Source: Alphaproteobacteria bacterium
GTDB taxonomy: Bacteria; Pseudomonadota; Alphaproteobacteria; Micavibrionales; UBA2020
Direction: 5' to 3'
Length of the DNA: 64,000 bases
Assembly (NCBI GenBank): GCA_016794125.1
Contig: JAEUKT010000002.1
Location: 1,241,769 to 1,305,768 of the forward strand
The stretch's first letter is position 1. Every line of letters begins with the position of its first letter. The notes beneath the pieces were generated by a model. That model saw nothing but the letters and a program-made list of their open reading frames with translations, had not been told where the DNA came from and searched no databases. A program made the position numbers and the translations under genes. Positions 47,990 through 55,992 of the stretch are shown piece after piece.

Positions 47990-48680
47990 AAACCCTGAAA
48001 AACGTATTGATCATCCGCGTCACCGGATTGTGGAAGTGCAGCGGCGATTCCGTCAGCGTCAGGCAGACGCAGCCTTCATCGCCCGCGACTGGCTGGTGCG
48101 CAAAGCGGGGATCGGTCAGGATGACGATGTCGCCTTTTTTCCACGTGCCGAATTCGTCTTCGTAACCACCGTGCAAAATCAGCGTGATTTCCGTCCCGCT
48201 GTGTGAATGCTTGGGCGTCGCAAATCCCGGCGCCATCTTCATCAGCTTCAGGAATTTCTGCACCGGCGTCGGTTCGATCACGCGCAGGTCGATGCGCATG
48301 ATGCCATGCGTCGCGCGCGACCATTGCTTTTGCTTCTGCGCGCAGACGGCGGAAATCATGCCATGCACGACTTCGGGGATATGCGTGTCGGGCGATGGCG
48401 GGCAGGGCTTCGATTTATCGGCGCAGGGGCTGGCTTCGGGTGCGGGGTTCTGGATGCGCGCCATCACGCGCTCCAGGCAGCTTTGTTCCAGCTGCGCCTG
48501 CTGTTCGCAGATCATCTGCGCGCCGAAGGCTTCGTATTGCGCGATGCGGTTGCGGATCGTGTCGTTCAGCGCCATTGCCGCGTTCACCAGCAGGCTTTCA
48601 TGCGGTCCCAGTTTTCCGGCCGCATGGCGCATCAGCAGCATGTCAAGCGCATGCAGGGGGTCTTTGTACATCGTGATCAT
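47988..48680 (-). CDS. chrR: ChrR-like anti-sigma factor with cupin domain, zinc site altered
   Basis: 230 residues. N-terminal anti-sigma region (HALDMLLMRHAAGKLGPHES, LLVNAAMALNDTIRNR) and C-terminal ChrR-type cupin with metal ligands present (PKHSHSGTEITLILHGGYED, FAHQPVA) and the CVCL pair. In ChrR the anti-sigma zinc is bound by His6, His31, Cys35 and Cys38; here the aligned positions after the first His read Ala, Asn and Ile. Zinc-dependent folding of the anti-sigma part is therefore unlikely in the usual form. ATGA overlap with rpoE at 48677-48680. Confidence 0.8.
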   Translation of the reverse strand: MITMYKDPLHALDMLLMRHAAGKLGPHESLLVNAAMALNDTIRNRIAQYEAFGAQMICEQQAQLEQSCLERVMARIQNPAPEASPCADKSKPCPPSPDTHIPEVVHGMISAVCAQKQKQWSRATHGIMRIDLRVIEPTPVQKFLKLMKMAPGFATPKHSHSGTEITLILHGGYEDEFGTWKKGDIVILTDPRFAHQPVAGDEGCVCLTLTESPLHFHNPVTRMINTFFRV

Positions 48681-49270
48681 GACGCGCCCCCCATCTGCAG
48701 CATCCCGCGCAGTTTATCCATCGCCAGGCGCAGGCGCGATTTCACGGTGCCGAGCGGCAGCTTGGTTTTCGTGGAAATATCGCTATGCGACATATCGTCA
48801 AAGAACGCCATGCGCAGCAGCTCCGCCTGTTCGGGCGGCAGCGTTTCCATCGCGCTGTTCAGGCGTTCGATGTCTTCCGCATCGGCGTATTCGGTATTGG
48901 TTTCGGCAACCGCGTTTTCCAGCGCAAGGCTGTCGGTGTTCACGTCCAGGTTTTTATCGCGGCGCAGCGCGTCGATGCGCTTGTTACGCGCGATCGTGAA
49001 AATCCATGTCGATGCGGCGGCTTTTTTCGGGTTGTACTGCGCGGCCTTTTCCCAGACGGTGACGAAGGTGTTCTGCACCACTTCTTCGGCGGCGGCATCG
49101 GCCATGCCGTTTTTCAGCAGCCACGATTTCACGCGGGGCGCATAGTAATTGAAAAGAGTCACGAAGGCGCTCTGGTCGCGCTCCGTCGCCACCTTTGCCA
49201 GAAGCGCGTTGAAACTGTCAGGGTCGGTCGTGCCGGAAGAAGGCATATTTTTAGCTTCTTTCAATGACAT
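48677..49270 (-). CDS. rpoE: ECF sigma factor (RpoE/ECF11-like)
   Basis: 197 residues from ATG 49270. Region 2 (FVTLFNYYAPRVKSWLLKNG, AAEEVVQNTFVTVWEKAAQY, STWIFTIARNKRIDALRRDK) and region 4 (METLPPEQAELLRMAFFDDM, THE type SDISTKTKLPLGTVKSRLRL) are complete. Similarity and the linked chrR-like gene place it with the RpoE-ChrR group that responds to singlet oxygen and oxidative stress. Alternative starts are 49246 and 49348. A matching ECF promoter lies upstream, so it is probably autoregulated. Confidence 0.9.
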   Translation of the reverse strand: MSLKEAKNMPSSGTTDPDSFNALLAKVATERDQSAFVTLFNYYAPRVKSWLLKNGMADAAAEEVVQNTFVTVWEKAAQYNPKKAAASTWIFTIARNKRIDALRRDKNLDVNTDSLALENAVAETNTEYADAEDIERLNSAMETLPPEQAELLRMAFFDDMSHSDISTKTKLPLGTVKSRLRLAMDKLRGMLQMGGAS

Positions 49271-49368
49271 AGCCTTTTCTAAGCGAAGCCAGGGGGCTAT
49301 GGCAAGAAAATCCATGACTTCAAAAATGTTTAACGCGCAGGCCAGCATCTTCTATCCAATCGTTATGG

Positions 49369-49398
49369 CTTATACGGTTTTTGCTTGGCTTTGGATCA
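49369..49398 (-). promoter_or_regulatory. ECF (RpoE-type) promoter of rpoE-chrR
   Basis: Read leftward: TGATCC (49398-49393), exactly 18 bases, then TATAAG (49374-49369). TGATCC-N18-TA-rich is the known form of RpoE promoters in Rhodobacter. Transcription would begin near 49362, about 90 bases before the rpoE ATG. Confidence 0.65.
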
Positions 49399-49446
49399 AT
49401 CAGGGGCTAACGTCCTAGAAAGTAAGTATATTTTCGGAGGATTTCC

Positions 49447-50001
49447 ATGAAAAAAACCCTGTTCGCGTCGGTTTTCGCCACCATCGCCCTGTCGGCCGCA
49501 GCCGCGCTGGCGCAAGGAACCGCCGATGCCAAGCCGCTCGGCAAGTTCGGCGTGTGGGAAGCCGCATGGTTCATGGATAACGGCAACAAGGTCTGCTACA
49601 TGGCCGCCAAGCCGCAATCGACCAGCAGCGATAAACCTGTAAAGGGCCGCGACGAAACCTTCCTGTTCATCACCCATTGGCCCGCGGAAGACGAAAAGAA
49701 CGCCGTCACCATTCAGGCCGGCTTCACGATCAAGCCGGGCAGCAAGGCCGTCGTTACCGTCGATGGCAAGGTGTTCAACATGGCTACCGGCGGCAAGGAC
49801 AAGGCGACTGCTGAATCCGACGCGCAGATGGCATGGATGGACGATCAGGGCAAGGAAGACGAACTTGCCGTCGCCATTTCAAAAGGTACGCAGCTGACCG
49901 TGCGTAACGCATCGAAGCGCGGCAACACCATCACCGACACCTACAGCCTGCAGGGATCCGGCGATGCGTACAAGGCGATCAACAAGGAATGCGGGATGTA
50001 A
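49447..50001 (+). CDS. IalB-like periplasmic protein
   Basis: 184 residues with a signal peptide (MKKTLFASVFATIALSAAAALA, cut before QG). The mature start FGVWEAAWFMDNGNKVCYMA fits the invasion-associated locus B family (PF06776), common in alphaproteobacteria; a second Cys near the end (NKECGM) could pair with the first. Role unknown outside pathogens. SD CGGAGG upstream. It faces away from rpoE, and its leader overlaps the rpoE promoter. Confidence 0.8.
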   Translation: MKKTLFASVFATIALSAAAALAQGTADAKPLGKFGVWEAAWFMDNGNKVCYMAAKPQSTSSDKPVKGRDETFLFITHWPAEDEKNAVTIQAGFTIKPGSKAVVTVDGKVFNMATGGKDKATAESDAQMAWMDDQGKEDELAVAISKGTQLTVRNASKRGNTITDTYSLQGSGDAYKAINKECGM

Positions 50002-50020
50002 TCATCCGGCAGCGAGAATA

Positions 50021-50052
50021 AAAAAACCCGGCTGTTTCCAGCCGGGTTTTTT
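50021..50052. terminator. bidirectional intrinsic terminator
   Basis: AAAAAACCCGGCTG (50021-50034), loop TTTC, CAGCCGGGTTTTTT (50039-50052). It lies between the convergent IalB-like and glycine-zipper genes. Confidence 0.92.
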
Positions 50053-50073
50053 TTGTATCAGGTCGATTGGGTC

Positions 50074-50568
50074 TTAGTTGACCATCGTCCAGGTGCCGTC
50101 TGCGTTCTGGCAGGCGGTGCCGACAGCGGTTTCAGCCTGGCCGCCGACGAAGATGCTCTGTTTGTATTCGCGGCAGGTGCCGTTGGTGGTCGTGCTGCGG
50201 CCTTCGCGGACCGGGGTGACGGTGCCGTAGTTGCCGCTTTCAGGGTTGTTCCAGCGGACGGTCTGGCCGATGGGCGCGGTGTAGGCGCGATCCCAAGCCT
50301 GCGAAGCCGCCGCGCGGTCAGCCGCGTCGAGCGATTTACCGATCGAAGAACCTGCGAGGCCGCCCAGAACTGCGCCGACGCCGGTTGCCCATTTCGCGCC
50401 GTTGCCTTTGCCCATTTTGGAGCCGACAACGCCGCCCAGCACCGCGCCGCCGAGTGCGCCGACCGTCTGCTTGTTGCCCATGCCCCATGCGTTCTGTTCG
50501 CCTTGGGGGGCGCAAGCGCCGAGGGAGAGGGATGCCACAAGGGCGAGGATCGCAAGTTTGGATTTCAT
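50074..50568 (-). CDS. glycine-zipper surface lipoprotein (RT0821/17-kDa antigen type)
   Basis: 164 residues. Signal with lipobox LGAC, lipidated Cys19. A glycine zipper (GALGGAVLGGVVGSKMG, then GVGAVLGGLAGSSIG) at about residues 37-78 is followed by a beta domain (APIGQTVRWNNPESGNYGTV, TCREYKQSIFVGGQAETAVG, ending CQNADGTWTMVN). This is the outer-membrane 17-kDa surface antigen / RT0821 type. Divergent from pdxH, a pairing often seen in alphaproteobacteria. Confidence 0.88.
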   Translation of the reverse strand: MKSKLAILALVASLSLGACAPQGEQNAWGMGNKQTVGALGGAVLGGVVGSKMGKGNGAKWATGVGAVLGGLAGSSIGKSLDAADRAAASQAWDRAYTAPIGQTVRWNNPESGNYGTVTPVREGRSTTTNGTCREYKQSIFVGGQAETAVGTACQNADGTWTMVN

Positions 50569-50726
50569 TTCAGTGTACGCCTTTCATTAAGATGGAAACT
50601 TCGGGAGACTGCCCCAAGGGAATTGCTAAGCGGGCTCATCCGCTTTATATAACCTTCTAGCACAGAGTTAGTTCGCCGCAATATAAGATATCTTTTAGAT
50701 TGCGTTACACCTGACACGGATGAAAA

Positions 50727-51317
50727 ATGGAAATCCTGCGCGGCCAAGATCCTGTTGAATTATTTCGCGAATGGTTCACGGAAGCATCCCAGAGCGAGGT
50801 TAATGACCCCGAAGCGGTCGCGCTTGCCACGGTTTCCGCCGAAGGCCAGCCGTCGGTGCGCATGGTGCTGATGAAGGGCGTGGATGACGAAGGCTTCCGC
50901 TTCTTTACGAATCTGGAAAGTCGCAAGGGCAAGGAACTTTCACATAATCCAAAGGCGGCGATGTGCTTCCATTGGAAGTCGCTGCGCCGTCAGGTGCGGG
51001 TCGAAGGATCCGTGACGCAGGTGCCGGCCTGGGGTGTCGATGCCTATTTCAAGACGCGCCACGTTCTCAGCCGTCTTGGCGCATGGGCCAGCCGCCAGTC
51101 GCAACGCCTTGACAGCCGCACGGAACTGGAAGACCGCGTGAAGGATTTTGCCCAGAAATTCAAGGGGCAGGACATCCCCCGTCCGCCGCATTGGGGCGGC
51201 TTTATCCTGCATCCCGAAAAAATCGAATTCTGGCAGGAAGGCGAGGGCCGTCTGCATGACCGCTTCGTATTTTCGCGCAACGGCGATGCATGGGATCTGA
51301 CACGGCTGAATCCGTAA
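50727..51317 (+). CDS. pdxH: pyridoxamine 5'-phosphate oxidase
   Basis: 196-residue FMN enzyme making pyridoxal 5'-phosphate. Signatures: DPEAVALATVSAEGQPSVRM, VLMKGVDDEGFRFFTNLESR, KGKELSHNPKAAMCFHWKSL, RQVRVEGSV and the C-terminal WGGFILHPEKIEFWQEGEGR, LHDRFVFSR and L.RLNP ending. Full length. Cytosolic, cofactor metabolism. Confidence 0.97.
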   Translation: MEILRGQDPVELFREWFTEASQSEVNDPEAVALATVSAEGQPSVRMVLMKGVDDEGFRFFTNLESRKGKELSHNPKAAMCFHWKSLRRQVRVEGSVTQVPAWGVDAYFKTRHVLSRLGAWASRQSQRLDSRTELEDRVKDFAQKFKGQDIPRPPHWGGFILHPEKIEFWQEGEGRLHDRFVFSRNGDAWDLTRLNP

Positions 51318-51402
51318 CGCGGGCTTGAGTTTTCGCCAAGGTTTTATAAATTATGTTCGCCGCGCCTATTGAAGGGCGGCTGTTAGAACAAGGAGCATAT
51401 AC

Positions 51403-53271
51403 ATGTCCGAACAACGCGAATTTCAGGCGGAAACCAGCCGCCTTCTCGATATCGTCGCCAACGCGCTTTACACGCAGCGGGAGATTTTCCTGCGCGAGCT
51501 GATTTCAAACGCCTCCGACGCCTGCGACCGCCTGCGCTATGACGCAATCGCGAAACCCGAGCTGCTGAAGGGCGACGCGGATTTTGCGATCAACGTATCC
51601 TTCGACGCCGATGCGCGCACCGTGACCGTGACCGATAACGGCATCGGCATGACCAAGGATGACCTGATCCGCAACCTTGGCACCATCGCCCATTCCGGCA
51701 CGCGCGAGCTGGTGAAAAACCTGAACGGCGACGAAAAAAATAACATGAGCCTGATCGGCCAGTTCGGCGTCGGTTTTTATTCCGTGTTCATGGTATCCGA
51801 CAAAGTCACCGTCCTCAGCAAGCGCGCGGGCGAGGAACTCGCGCATGTCTGGACATCCGACGGCCGCGGCAGCTACACGATCGACGAAGCGCTGAAAGAT
51901 ACGCGCGGCACCGAGATCGTGATGCACATCAAGGACGAAGCATCCGAATTCCTGCTGGAAGAACGCCTGAAAGCGGTGATCAAGCGTTACAGCGACCATA
52001 TCAACTTCCCGATTTACATGGGGCTGAACGACAAAAACGTGCAGGTCAATTCCGGCGCGGCGCTGTGGATGCGCGCGAAATCGGACGTTACGCCCGACCA
52101 GTACAAGGAATTCTACCGCAGCGTTTCCGACACTGTGCAGATCGACGAGCCGTGGCTGACGCTGCATTGGCGCGCCGAAGGCACGCATGAATACAATAAC
52201 CTGCTGTTCATCCCCTCGATGAAGCCGTTCGACCTTTATGATCCGAAACGCCATCATGGCGTGAAGCTCTATGTGCGCCGCGTGTTCATTACGGATGGTG
52301 TCGAGGCGCTGATCCCGCCCTTCCTGCGGTTCGTCAAGGGCGTGGTGGACAGCGAAGACCTGCCGCTCAACATCAGCCGCGAATTGCTGCAGGCAAACCC
52401 GGTGGTCGCGAAAATGAGCAGCGCGATCACTCGCAAAATCCTGAGCGAGCTGGAAGAAAAAGCTAAAGCCGACATTAAAGACTACGAAAATTTCTGGAGC
52501 CTGTTCGGCCCCGTGATCAAGGAAGGCCTGTACGACGCGCATGCCCATCGCGACCAGCTGTGCCGTGTGGCGCGTTTCTATTCGTCGAAACAGTCGGGGC
52601 TAGTCTCGCTCGATGAATATATCGAACGCATGCAGGAAGGGCAGGACCAGATTTATTACATCTCCAGCCCCACGCTGGATGCCGCCCGCAATTCGCCGCA
52701 GCTGGAGGCCTTCCGCAAAAAAGGCGTCGAAGTGCTGCTGATGATCGACACCATCGACGAATTCTGGCTGCCCATCCAGGCGGAATACAAGCAGAAGAAA
52801 TTCAAATCCGTCACGCGCGGCGCGTCCGACCTGTCGAAAATCAAGTCGGCGAAAAACGACGACGACAAGCCCAAGGACGAAAACGAAAAGACCGAAACCG
52901 CCGCGCTGATCACGCGGCTCAAGGAATTGCTGGTCGGCGAAGTGAACGACGTGACGCTGTCCGACCGTCTGGTCGACAGCCCCGTCTGCTTGGTCGCGCC
53001 GGAAAATTCGATCGACATGCACATGAACCGCGTGCTGAAAAAATCGCAGGCCTATGAAGACAAAATGCGCCCGATCCTTGAAATCAACGACACCCATCCG
53101 GTGATTTTGAAACTAAAGGCGTTTGTGGCGAACGACACGCATCCCGACCTCGTGCGCGAAACCGCGTTCCTGCTGCTCGATCAGGCAAGAATCGTCGAGG
53201 GAGAACCGCTGAAAAACCCGACCGATTTCGTGAAGCGCCTGAACCGCGCGATTGAAAAAGGCCTGATCTGA
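51403..53271 (+). CDS. htpG: chaperone HtpG (Hsp90)
   Basis: 622 residues. GHKL ATPase domain with LRELISNASDACDRLRYDAI, VTDNGIGMTKDDLIRNLGTI, GQFGVGFYSVFMV; middle domain with the catalytic Arg in NISRELLQ (PLNISRELLQANPVV); C-terminal dimerisation domain with CLVAPENSIDMHMNRVLKK. ATP-dependent cytosolic chaperone. ATG with AAGGAGCA upstream. Confidence 0.97.
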   Translation: MSEQREFQAETSRLLDIVANALYTQREIFLRELISNASDACDRLRYDAIAKPELLKGDADFAINVSFDADARTVTVTDNGIGMTKDDLIRNLGTIAHSGTRELVKNLNGDEKNNMSLIGQFGVGFYSVFMVSDKVTVLSKRAGEELAHVWTSDGRGSYTIDEALKDTRGTEIVMHIKDEASEFLLEERLKAVIKRYSDHINFPIYMGLNDKNVQVNSGAALWMRAKSDVTPDQYKEFYRSVSDTVQIDEPWLTLHWRAEGTHEYNNLLFIPSMKPFDLYDPKRHHGVKLYVRRVFITDGVEALIPPFLRFVKGVVDSEDLPLNISRELLQANPVVAKMSSAITRKILSELEEKAKADIKDYENFWSLFGPVIKEGLYDAHAHRDQLCRVARFYSSKQSGLVSLDEYIERMQEGQDQIYYISSPTLDAARNSPQLEAFRKKGVEVLLMIDTIDEFWLPIQAEYKQKKFKSVTRGASDLSKIKSAKNDDDKPKDENEKTETAALITRLKELLVGEVNDVTLSDRLVDSPVCLVAPENSIDMHMNRVLKKSQAYEDKMRPILEINDTHPVILKLKAFVANDTHPDLVRETAFLLLDQARIVEGEPLKNPTDFVKRLNRAIEKGLI

Positions 53272-53342
53272 CAAAGGGTGGAGGCGGATGACGCAAGCGG
53301 GGAGGGGCTTTCCTTTTCCGCCGGATGCTGTAACCTTGCGTC

Positions 53343-54182
53343 ATGATCGACATTAACGCCATCCCGCCCGTGCCGCGCGCGCCCGACGATTTTGATATCG
53401 TGCAGGGCGGCGTGCAGGTAACGTTGCATCAGGGCCGCCGTCCGTATCAGGAAGACCGGCACCTTGTGCAATCCGGCCTGAACATTCCGGATGGGCGCAA
53501 ATTCCTGGCCGAAACCTTTCATGCCGCCACGCAGGATACCAACAAATGCCGCTCGGGCTGCACCGGCACGGGCGTGGTGATTGCGCAGGACGGCACATTG
53601 AACGCCGCGTTTCTTGGCGACAGCCCGGTCGTCATTTTTACGCATGACCCGAAAACCGGCGATGTGACCGCGCGCAAAATCTCGCGCGACCATCACGCAT
53701 CCATCGCGTCGGAAAAGGAAAAGGTCGAAGACGCAGGCGGGCAAGTGCATGCCAATGGCCGCGTCGATGGCCGTTTGATGCTGTCGCGCGCCTTCGGCGA
53801 TGCGGGCATCACCGGCGTGTTGCGCGCACCCGAATTCGCACGCGCGGATTTGAAAAAAGACATCGATGCCGGCCGCGACGTTTATGTGATGGTGGGGTCG
53901 GACGGCGCGTTCGAAGGCACCCGCCACCGCGCCTATATCGCGCCGCTCAAACAGGCGATTGCGGAGGGGAAAACCGCCAGCCTGTCATCCATCTTCGCGG
54001 CCGTTGCCTATCAAAACGGCAGCACCGACAACATCACCGCCGCCATCTATAAAATCCCCGCGCAGCAAAACGGCGACCTGTTCATTGCCATCGCCGACGG
54101 CCATGGCGGCAAGGCGGCGGCGGAAAAGGTCATCGACAGGTTTGAATTACAGGCGCGGCTGCACCTGAAACCGCCCCTGTAA
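53343..54182 (+). CDS. PP2C-type protein phosphatase with circularly permuted motif order
   Basis: 279 residues with PP2C motifs in unusual order: RRPYQED (32-38), SGCTGTGVVI (71-80, the SGSTA motif), FLGDSP (90-95), LMLSRAFGD (145-153), SDGAF (186-190), STDNIT (227-232) and finally IAIADGHGGKAAAEKVIDRF with metal-binding DGHGG at 252-256. In all usual PP2C enzymes DGHGG follows the RxxxED motif near the N-terminus. Here the first strand-helix unit has moved to the C-terminus, a circular permutation that could keep the fold. All metal Asp residues remain, so activity on phospho-Ser/Thr is plausible. Confidence 0.8.
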   Translation: MIDINAIPPVPRAPDDFDIVQGGVQVTLHQGRRPYQEDRHLVQSGLNIPDGRKFLAETFHAATQDTNKCRSGCTGTGVVIAQDGTLNAAFLGDSPVVIFTHDPKTGDVTARKISRDHHASIASEKEKVEDAGGQVHANGRVDGRLMLSRAFGDAGITGVLRAPEFARADLKKDIDAGRDVYVMVGSDGAFEGTRHRAYIAPLKQAIAEGKTASLSSIFAAVAYQNGSTDNITAAIYKIPAQQNGDLFIAIADGHGGKAAAEKVIDRFELQARLHLKPPL

Positions 54183-54188
54183 CGCGCG

Positions 54189-54368
54189 TCACTTCGCGGT
54201 CGACAGCCCGAAGGGCAGGTAGGCCGGGCACCAGCGCAGCACGCCGGTCATGAACGGCACGATACCGGCGGCGCCCCACCAGCTTTGGAAGTAAAAACCC
54301 GCGACGATGATCAGCGTGCCTGCGCCGATGCGCAGCAGGCGGTCTGTATTTCCGACATTGCATTTCAT
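54189..54368 (-). CDS. DUF2892 family inner-membrane protein
   Basis: 59 residues. It begins MKCNVGNTDRLLRIGAGTLI, the typical DUF2892 (YgaP membrane part) opening, and has two membrane helices (IIVAGFYFQSWWGAAGIVPF then a C-rich WCPAYLPFG). Such proteins accompany rhodaneses. It is 5 bases after the AhpD-like gene and last in the arsR operon. Confidence 0.85.
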   Translation of the reverse strand: MKCNVGNTDRLLRIGAGTLIIVAGFYFQSWWGAAGIVPFMTGVLRWCPAYLPFGLSTAK

Positions 54369-54373
54369 GATAT

Positions 54374-54730
54374 TTATCCTTGTGTCTGGGCTTGGCTGAA
54401 CTGGTCGAAGGAACGCAGCGCGTCGGCCGCATACATCAGCGACGGGCCGCCGCCCATGTAAACAGCCATGCCCAGCGCTTCGCCGACTTCCTCGCGGCTG
54501 GCGCCCAGGCGCACCAGCGCCTTGGTGTGATAGCCAAGGCAGCCGTCGCAATGCGCGGCGACACCCAGCGTCAGCGCGATCAGCTCCTTGGTTTTTTCGT
54601 CCAGCGCCTTGGTCTGCAGCGCCGATTTCGCCATGCTGCTGAATCCCGCCATCGTGTCGGGGATCAGCTTGTGCAGTTCCTTGCTGTAAGCGCCGATGTC
54701 GGCGATGATCGATTTGTATTCCTTGGTCAT
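54374..54730 (-). CDS. AhpD-like carboxymuconolactone decarboxylase family protein
   Basis: 118 residues with the AhpD-like alkylhydroperoxidase fold: LIALTLGVAAHCDGCLGYHT contains the redox CxxC (C61, C64) and His; the conserved Glu lies in GASREEVGEALGMAVYMGGG. Likely a small peroxide- or sulfur-reducing thiol enzyme. It lies 15 bases after arsR and belongs to the same operon. Confidence 0.88.
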   Translation of the reverse strand: MTKEYKSIIADIGAYSKELHKLIPDTMAGFSSMAKSALQTKALDEKTKELIALTLGVAAHCDGCLGYHTKALVRLGASREEVGEALGMAVYMGGGPSLMYAADALRSFDQFSQAQTQG

Positions 54731-54745
54731 GTTTTTCTCCTTTAA

Positions 54746-55069
54746 TTATGACTGGCAGTAAATTCCGTAGAGGGTTTCGACGATTTTTTTCACGTTTTTG
54801 TCGTTGATCGAATAATAAATCACCTGCGCCTCGCGCCGTGTTTTCACGTATCCGGTTTCGCGCAGGATGCCCAGATACTGCGACACCTGCGACTGGCTGA
54901 ACTGCGGCGCTTCCGATTCCACCAGCGCGCCTGCCGTCATTTCGCCGTTATGGATCAGCGCGCAGAGAATCGACAGCCGCAACGGGTGGCTCAGCACCTT
55001 CAGCACCGAAGTCGCGCTTTCCAGCCTGTCGTATTTGGTTTTCGCCTGTTTATCAGCGGGTTTGGCCAT
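54746..55069 (-). CDS. ArsR-family repressor, BigR/SqrR/YgaV-like
   Basis: 107-residue winged-helix repressor (KVLSHPLRLSILCALIHNGE, SQSQVSQYLGILRETGYVKT, REAQVIYYSIND). Two cysteines, C36 in the second helix and C105 at the C-terminus, match the pair that forms a tetrasulfide in the persulfide sensors BigR and SqrR; metal-binding ArsR motifs are absent. Its operon and the divergent rhodanese gene are the natural targets. Confidence 0.85.
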   Translation of the reverse strand: MAKPADKQAKTKYDRLESATSVLKVLSHPLRLSILCALIHNGEMTAGALVESEAPQFSQSQVSQYLGILRETGYVKTRREAQVIYYSINDKNVKKIVETLYGIYCQS

Positions 55070-55084
55070 CGCCTGATTCCGTGC

Positions 55085-55126
55085 TTGACGTTTATATTAA
55101 AATATCTTAAATTAAGTATATATAAT
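55085..55126. promoter_or_regulatory. operator/promoter region of the BigR-like island
   Basis: The AT-rich 92-base gap between arsR and the rhodanese gene contains a perfect 11-base dyad CTTAAATTAAG (55106-55116) flanked by ATAT runs, a TTGACG (55085-55090) and a TATAAT (55121-55126) for rightward transcription. The dyad overlaps the promoter region, as expected for a repressor site. Confidence 0.5.
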
Positions 55127-55161
55127 ATAAAAACAGAACGCAAGCCTTAAAAATCAGGAGA

Positions 55162-55722
55162 ATGAAAATGACTGCCCCTAAAACAATCGCACCCTCGGCC
55201 GTTCCCTTTGGCGCGTCCTGCCTTGTGCTGGATGTGCGCACGGGCGTGGAGCATAAGGCCGACGCGCTGGCGCAGCCGCATTTGCATGTGCCGCTGCAGG
55301 AACTGGACGCGGCGGCGTTCCTGAAAAATAATGCCATTGATCCAGCGCAGCCCGTCTATGTGCTGTGCCGCAGCGGCAAGCGCGCGACGATGGCGGCGGC
55401 ATCGCTGGCGGCGGCCGGCCACCAGAACGCGCAAGTGATCGAAGGCGGCATCCTGGCCTGCGAAGCCGCCGGTATCCCGCTGAAGAAACGCGCCTGCATG
55501 ACGCTGGAACGGCAGGTACGCATCGCGGCGGGGCTGCTGGTGATTTCGGGTGTCGCGCTGGGTGCCTATGTTACGCCCTATGGTTATGTGCTGTCGGCGT
55601 TGGTGGGGGCGGGGCTGGTCTTTGCGGGCGTGACCGACCGTTGCGGCCTTGCGCTGGTTCTGGCGCGCGCGCCGTGGAACCGCGACTGCAAACCCGCCTG
55701 CGGGATACCCGCCGCGCACTAA
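55162..55722 (+). CDS. rhodanese - DUF2892 membrane fusion (YgaP-like)
   Basis: 186 residues. An N-terminal rhodanese domain (residues 10-110, VLDVRTGVEHKADAL, active-site loop VLCRSGKRA with C69) is fused to a two-helix DUF2892 membrane domain (LVISGVALGAYVTPYGYVLS, VGAGLVFAGVTDRCGLALV). This is the architecture of E. coli YgaP, a membrane sulfurtransferase handling persulfide sulfur. CAGGAG precedes the ATG. First gene of the rightward arm of the island. Confidence 0.92.
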   Translation: MKMTAPKTIAPSAVPFGASCLVLDVRTGVEHKADALAQPHLHVPLQELDAAAFLKNNAIDPAQPVYVLCRSGKRATMAAASLAAAGHQNAQVIEGGILACEAAGIPLKKRACMTLERQVRIAAGLLVISGVALGAYVTPYGYVLSALVGAGLVFAGVTDRCGLALVLARAPWNRDCKPACGIPAAH

Positions 55723-55743
55723 TTTTTTTTTCAGGAGTGCAAC

Positions 55744-55989
55744 ATGGCATCATGCAATCTGGTCAAGGTGCAGGTTATCCGCGGCGTTATCGGCATCGCT
55801 GCGCTGACAGCGGCATATTTCGCCTATGCGTCCTTCGCGCCGCTGTCCATCCTGCTGTTGGGCGTTTCCCTGTATGCGATGAAGGGCTGCCCCGTCTGCT
55901 GGATCTTTGAAATGTGCGAAGCCGTCGATAAATCCCGCAAACCCGCAACCGATACCGGTGCGGACAATAAAGAACAGCCAAAAGGCTAA
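55744..55989 (+). CDS. small membrane protein of the rhodanese operon, 81 aa
   Basis: One long or two short membrane helices (VIRGVIGIAALTAAYFAYAS, FAPLSILLLGVSLYAMKG) followed by cysteine-containing KGCPVCWIFEMCEAV and a charged tail. It looks like a divergent DUF2892 protein; the CPVC pair suggests thiol chemistry. 21 bases after the rhodanese gene with AGGAG upstream. Confidence 0.7.
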   Translation: MASCNLVKVQVIRGVIGIAALTAAYFAYASFAPLSILLLGVSLYAMKGCPVCWIFEMCEAVDKSRKPATDTGADNKEQPKG

Positions 55990-55992
55990 CGC

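Noticed and set aside
49299..49418. 39-codon rightward frame with one hydrophobic helix before the IalB-like gene
   Set aside because: It overlaps the rpoE 5' region and its ECF promoter, the AGGGGG is too close to the ATG, and there is no family support.
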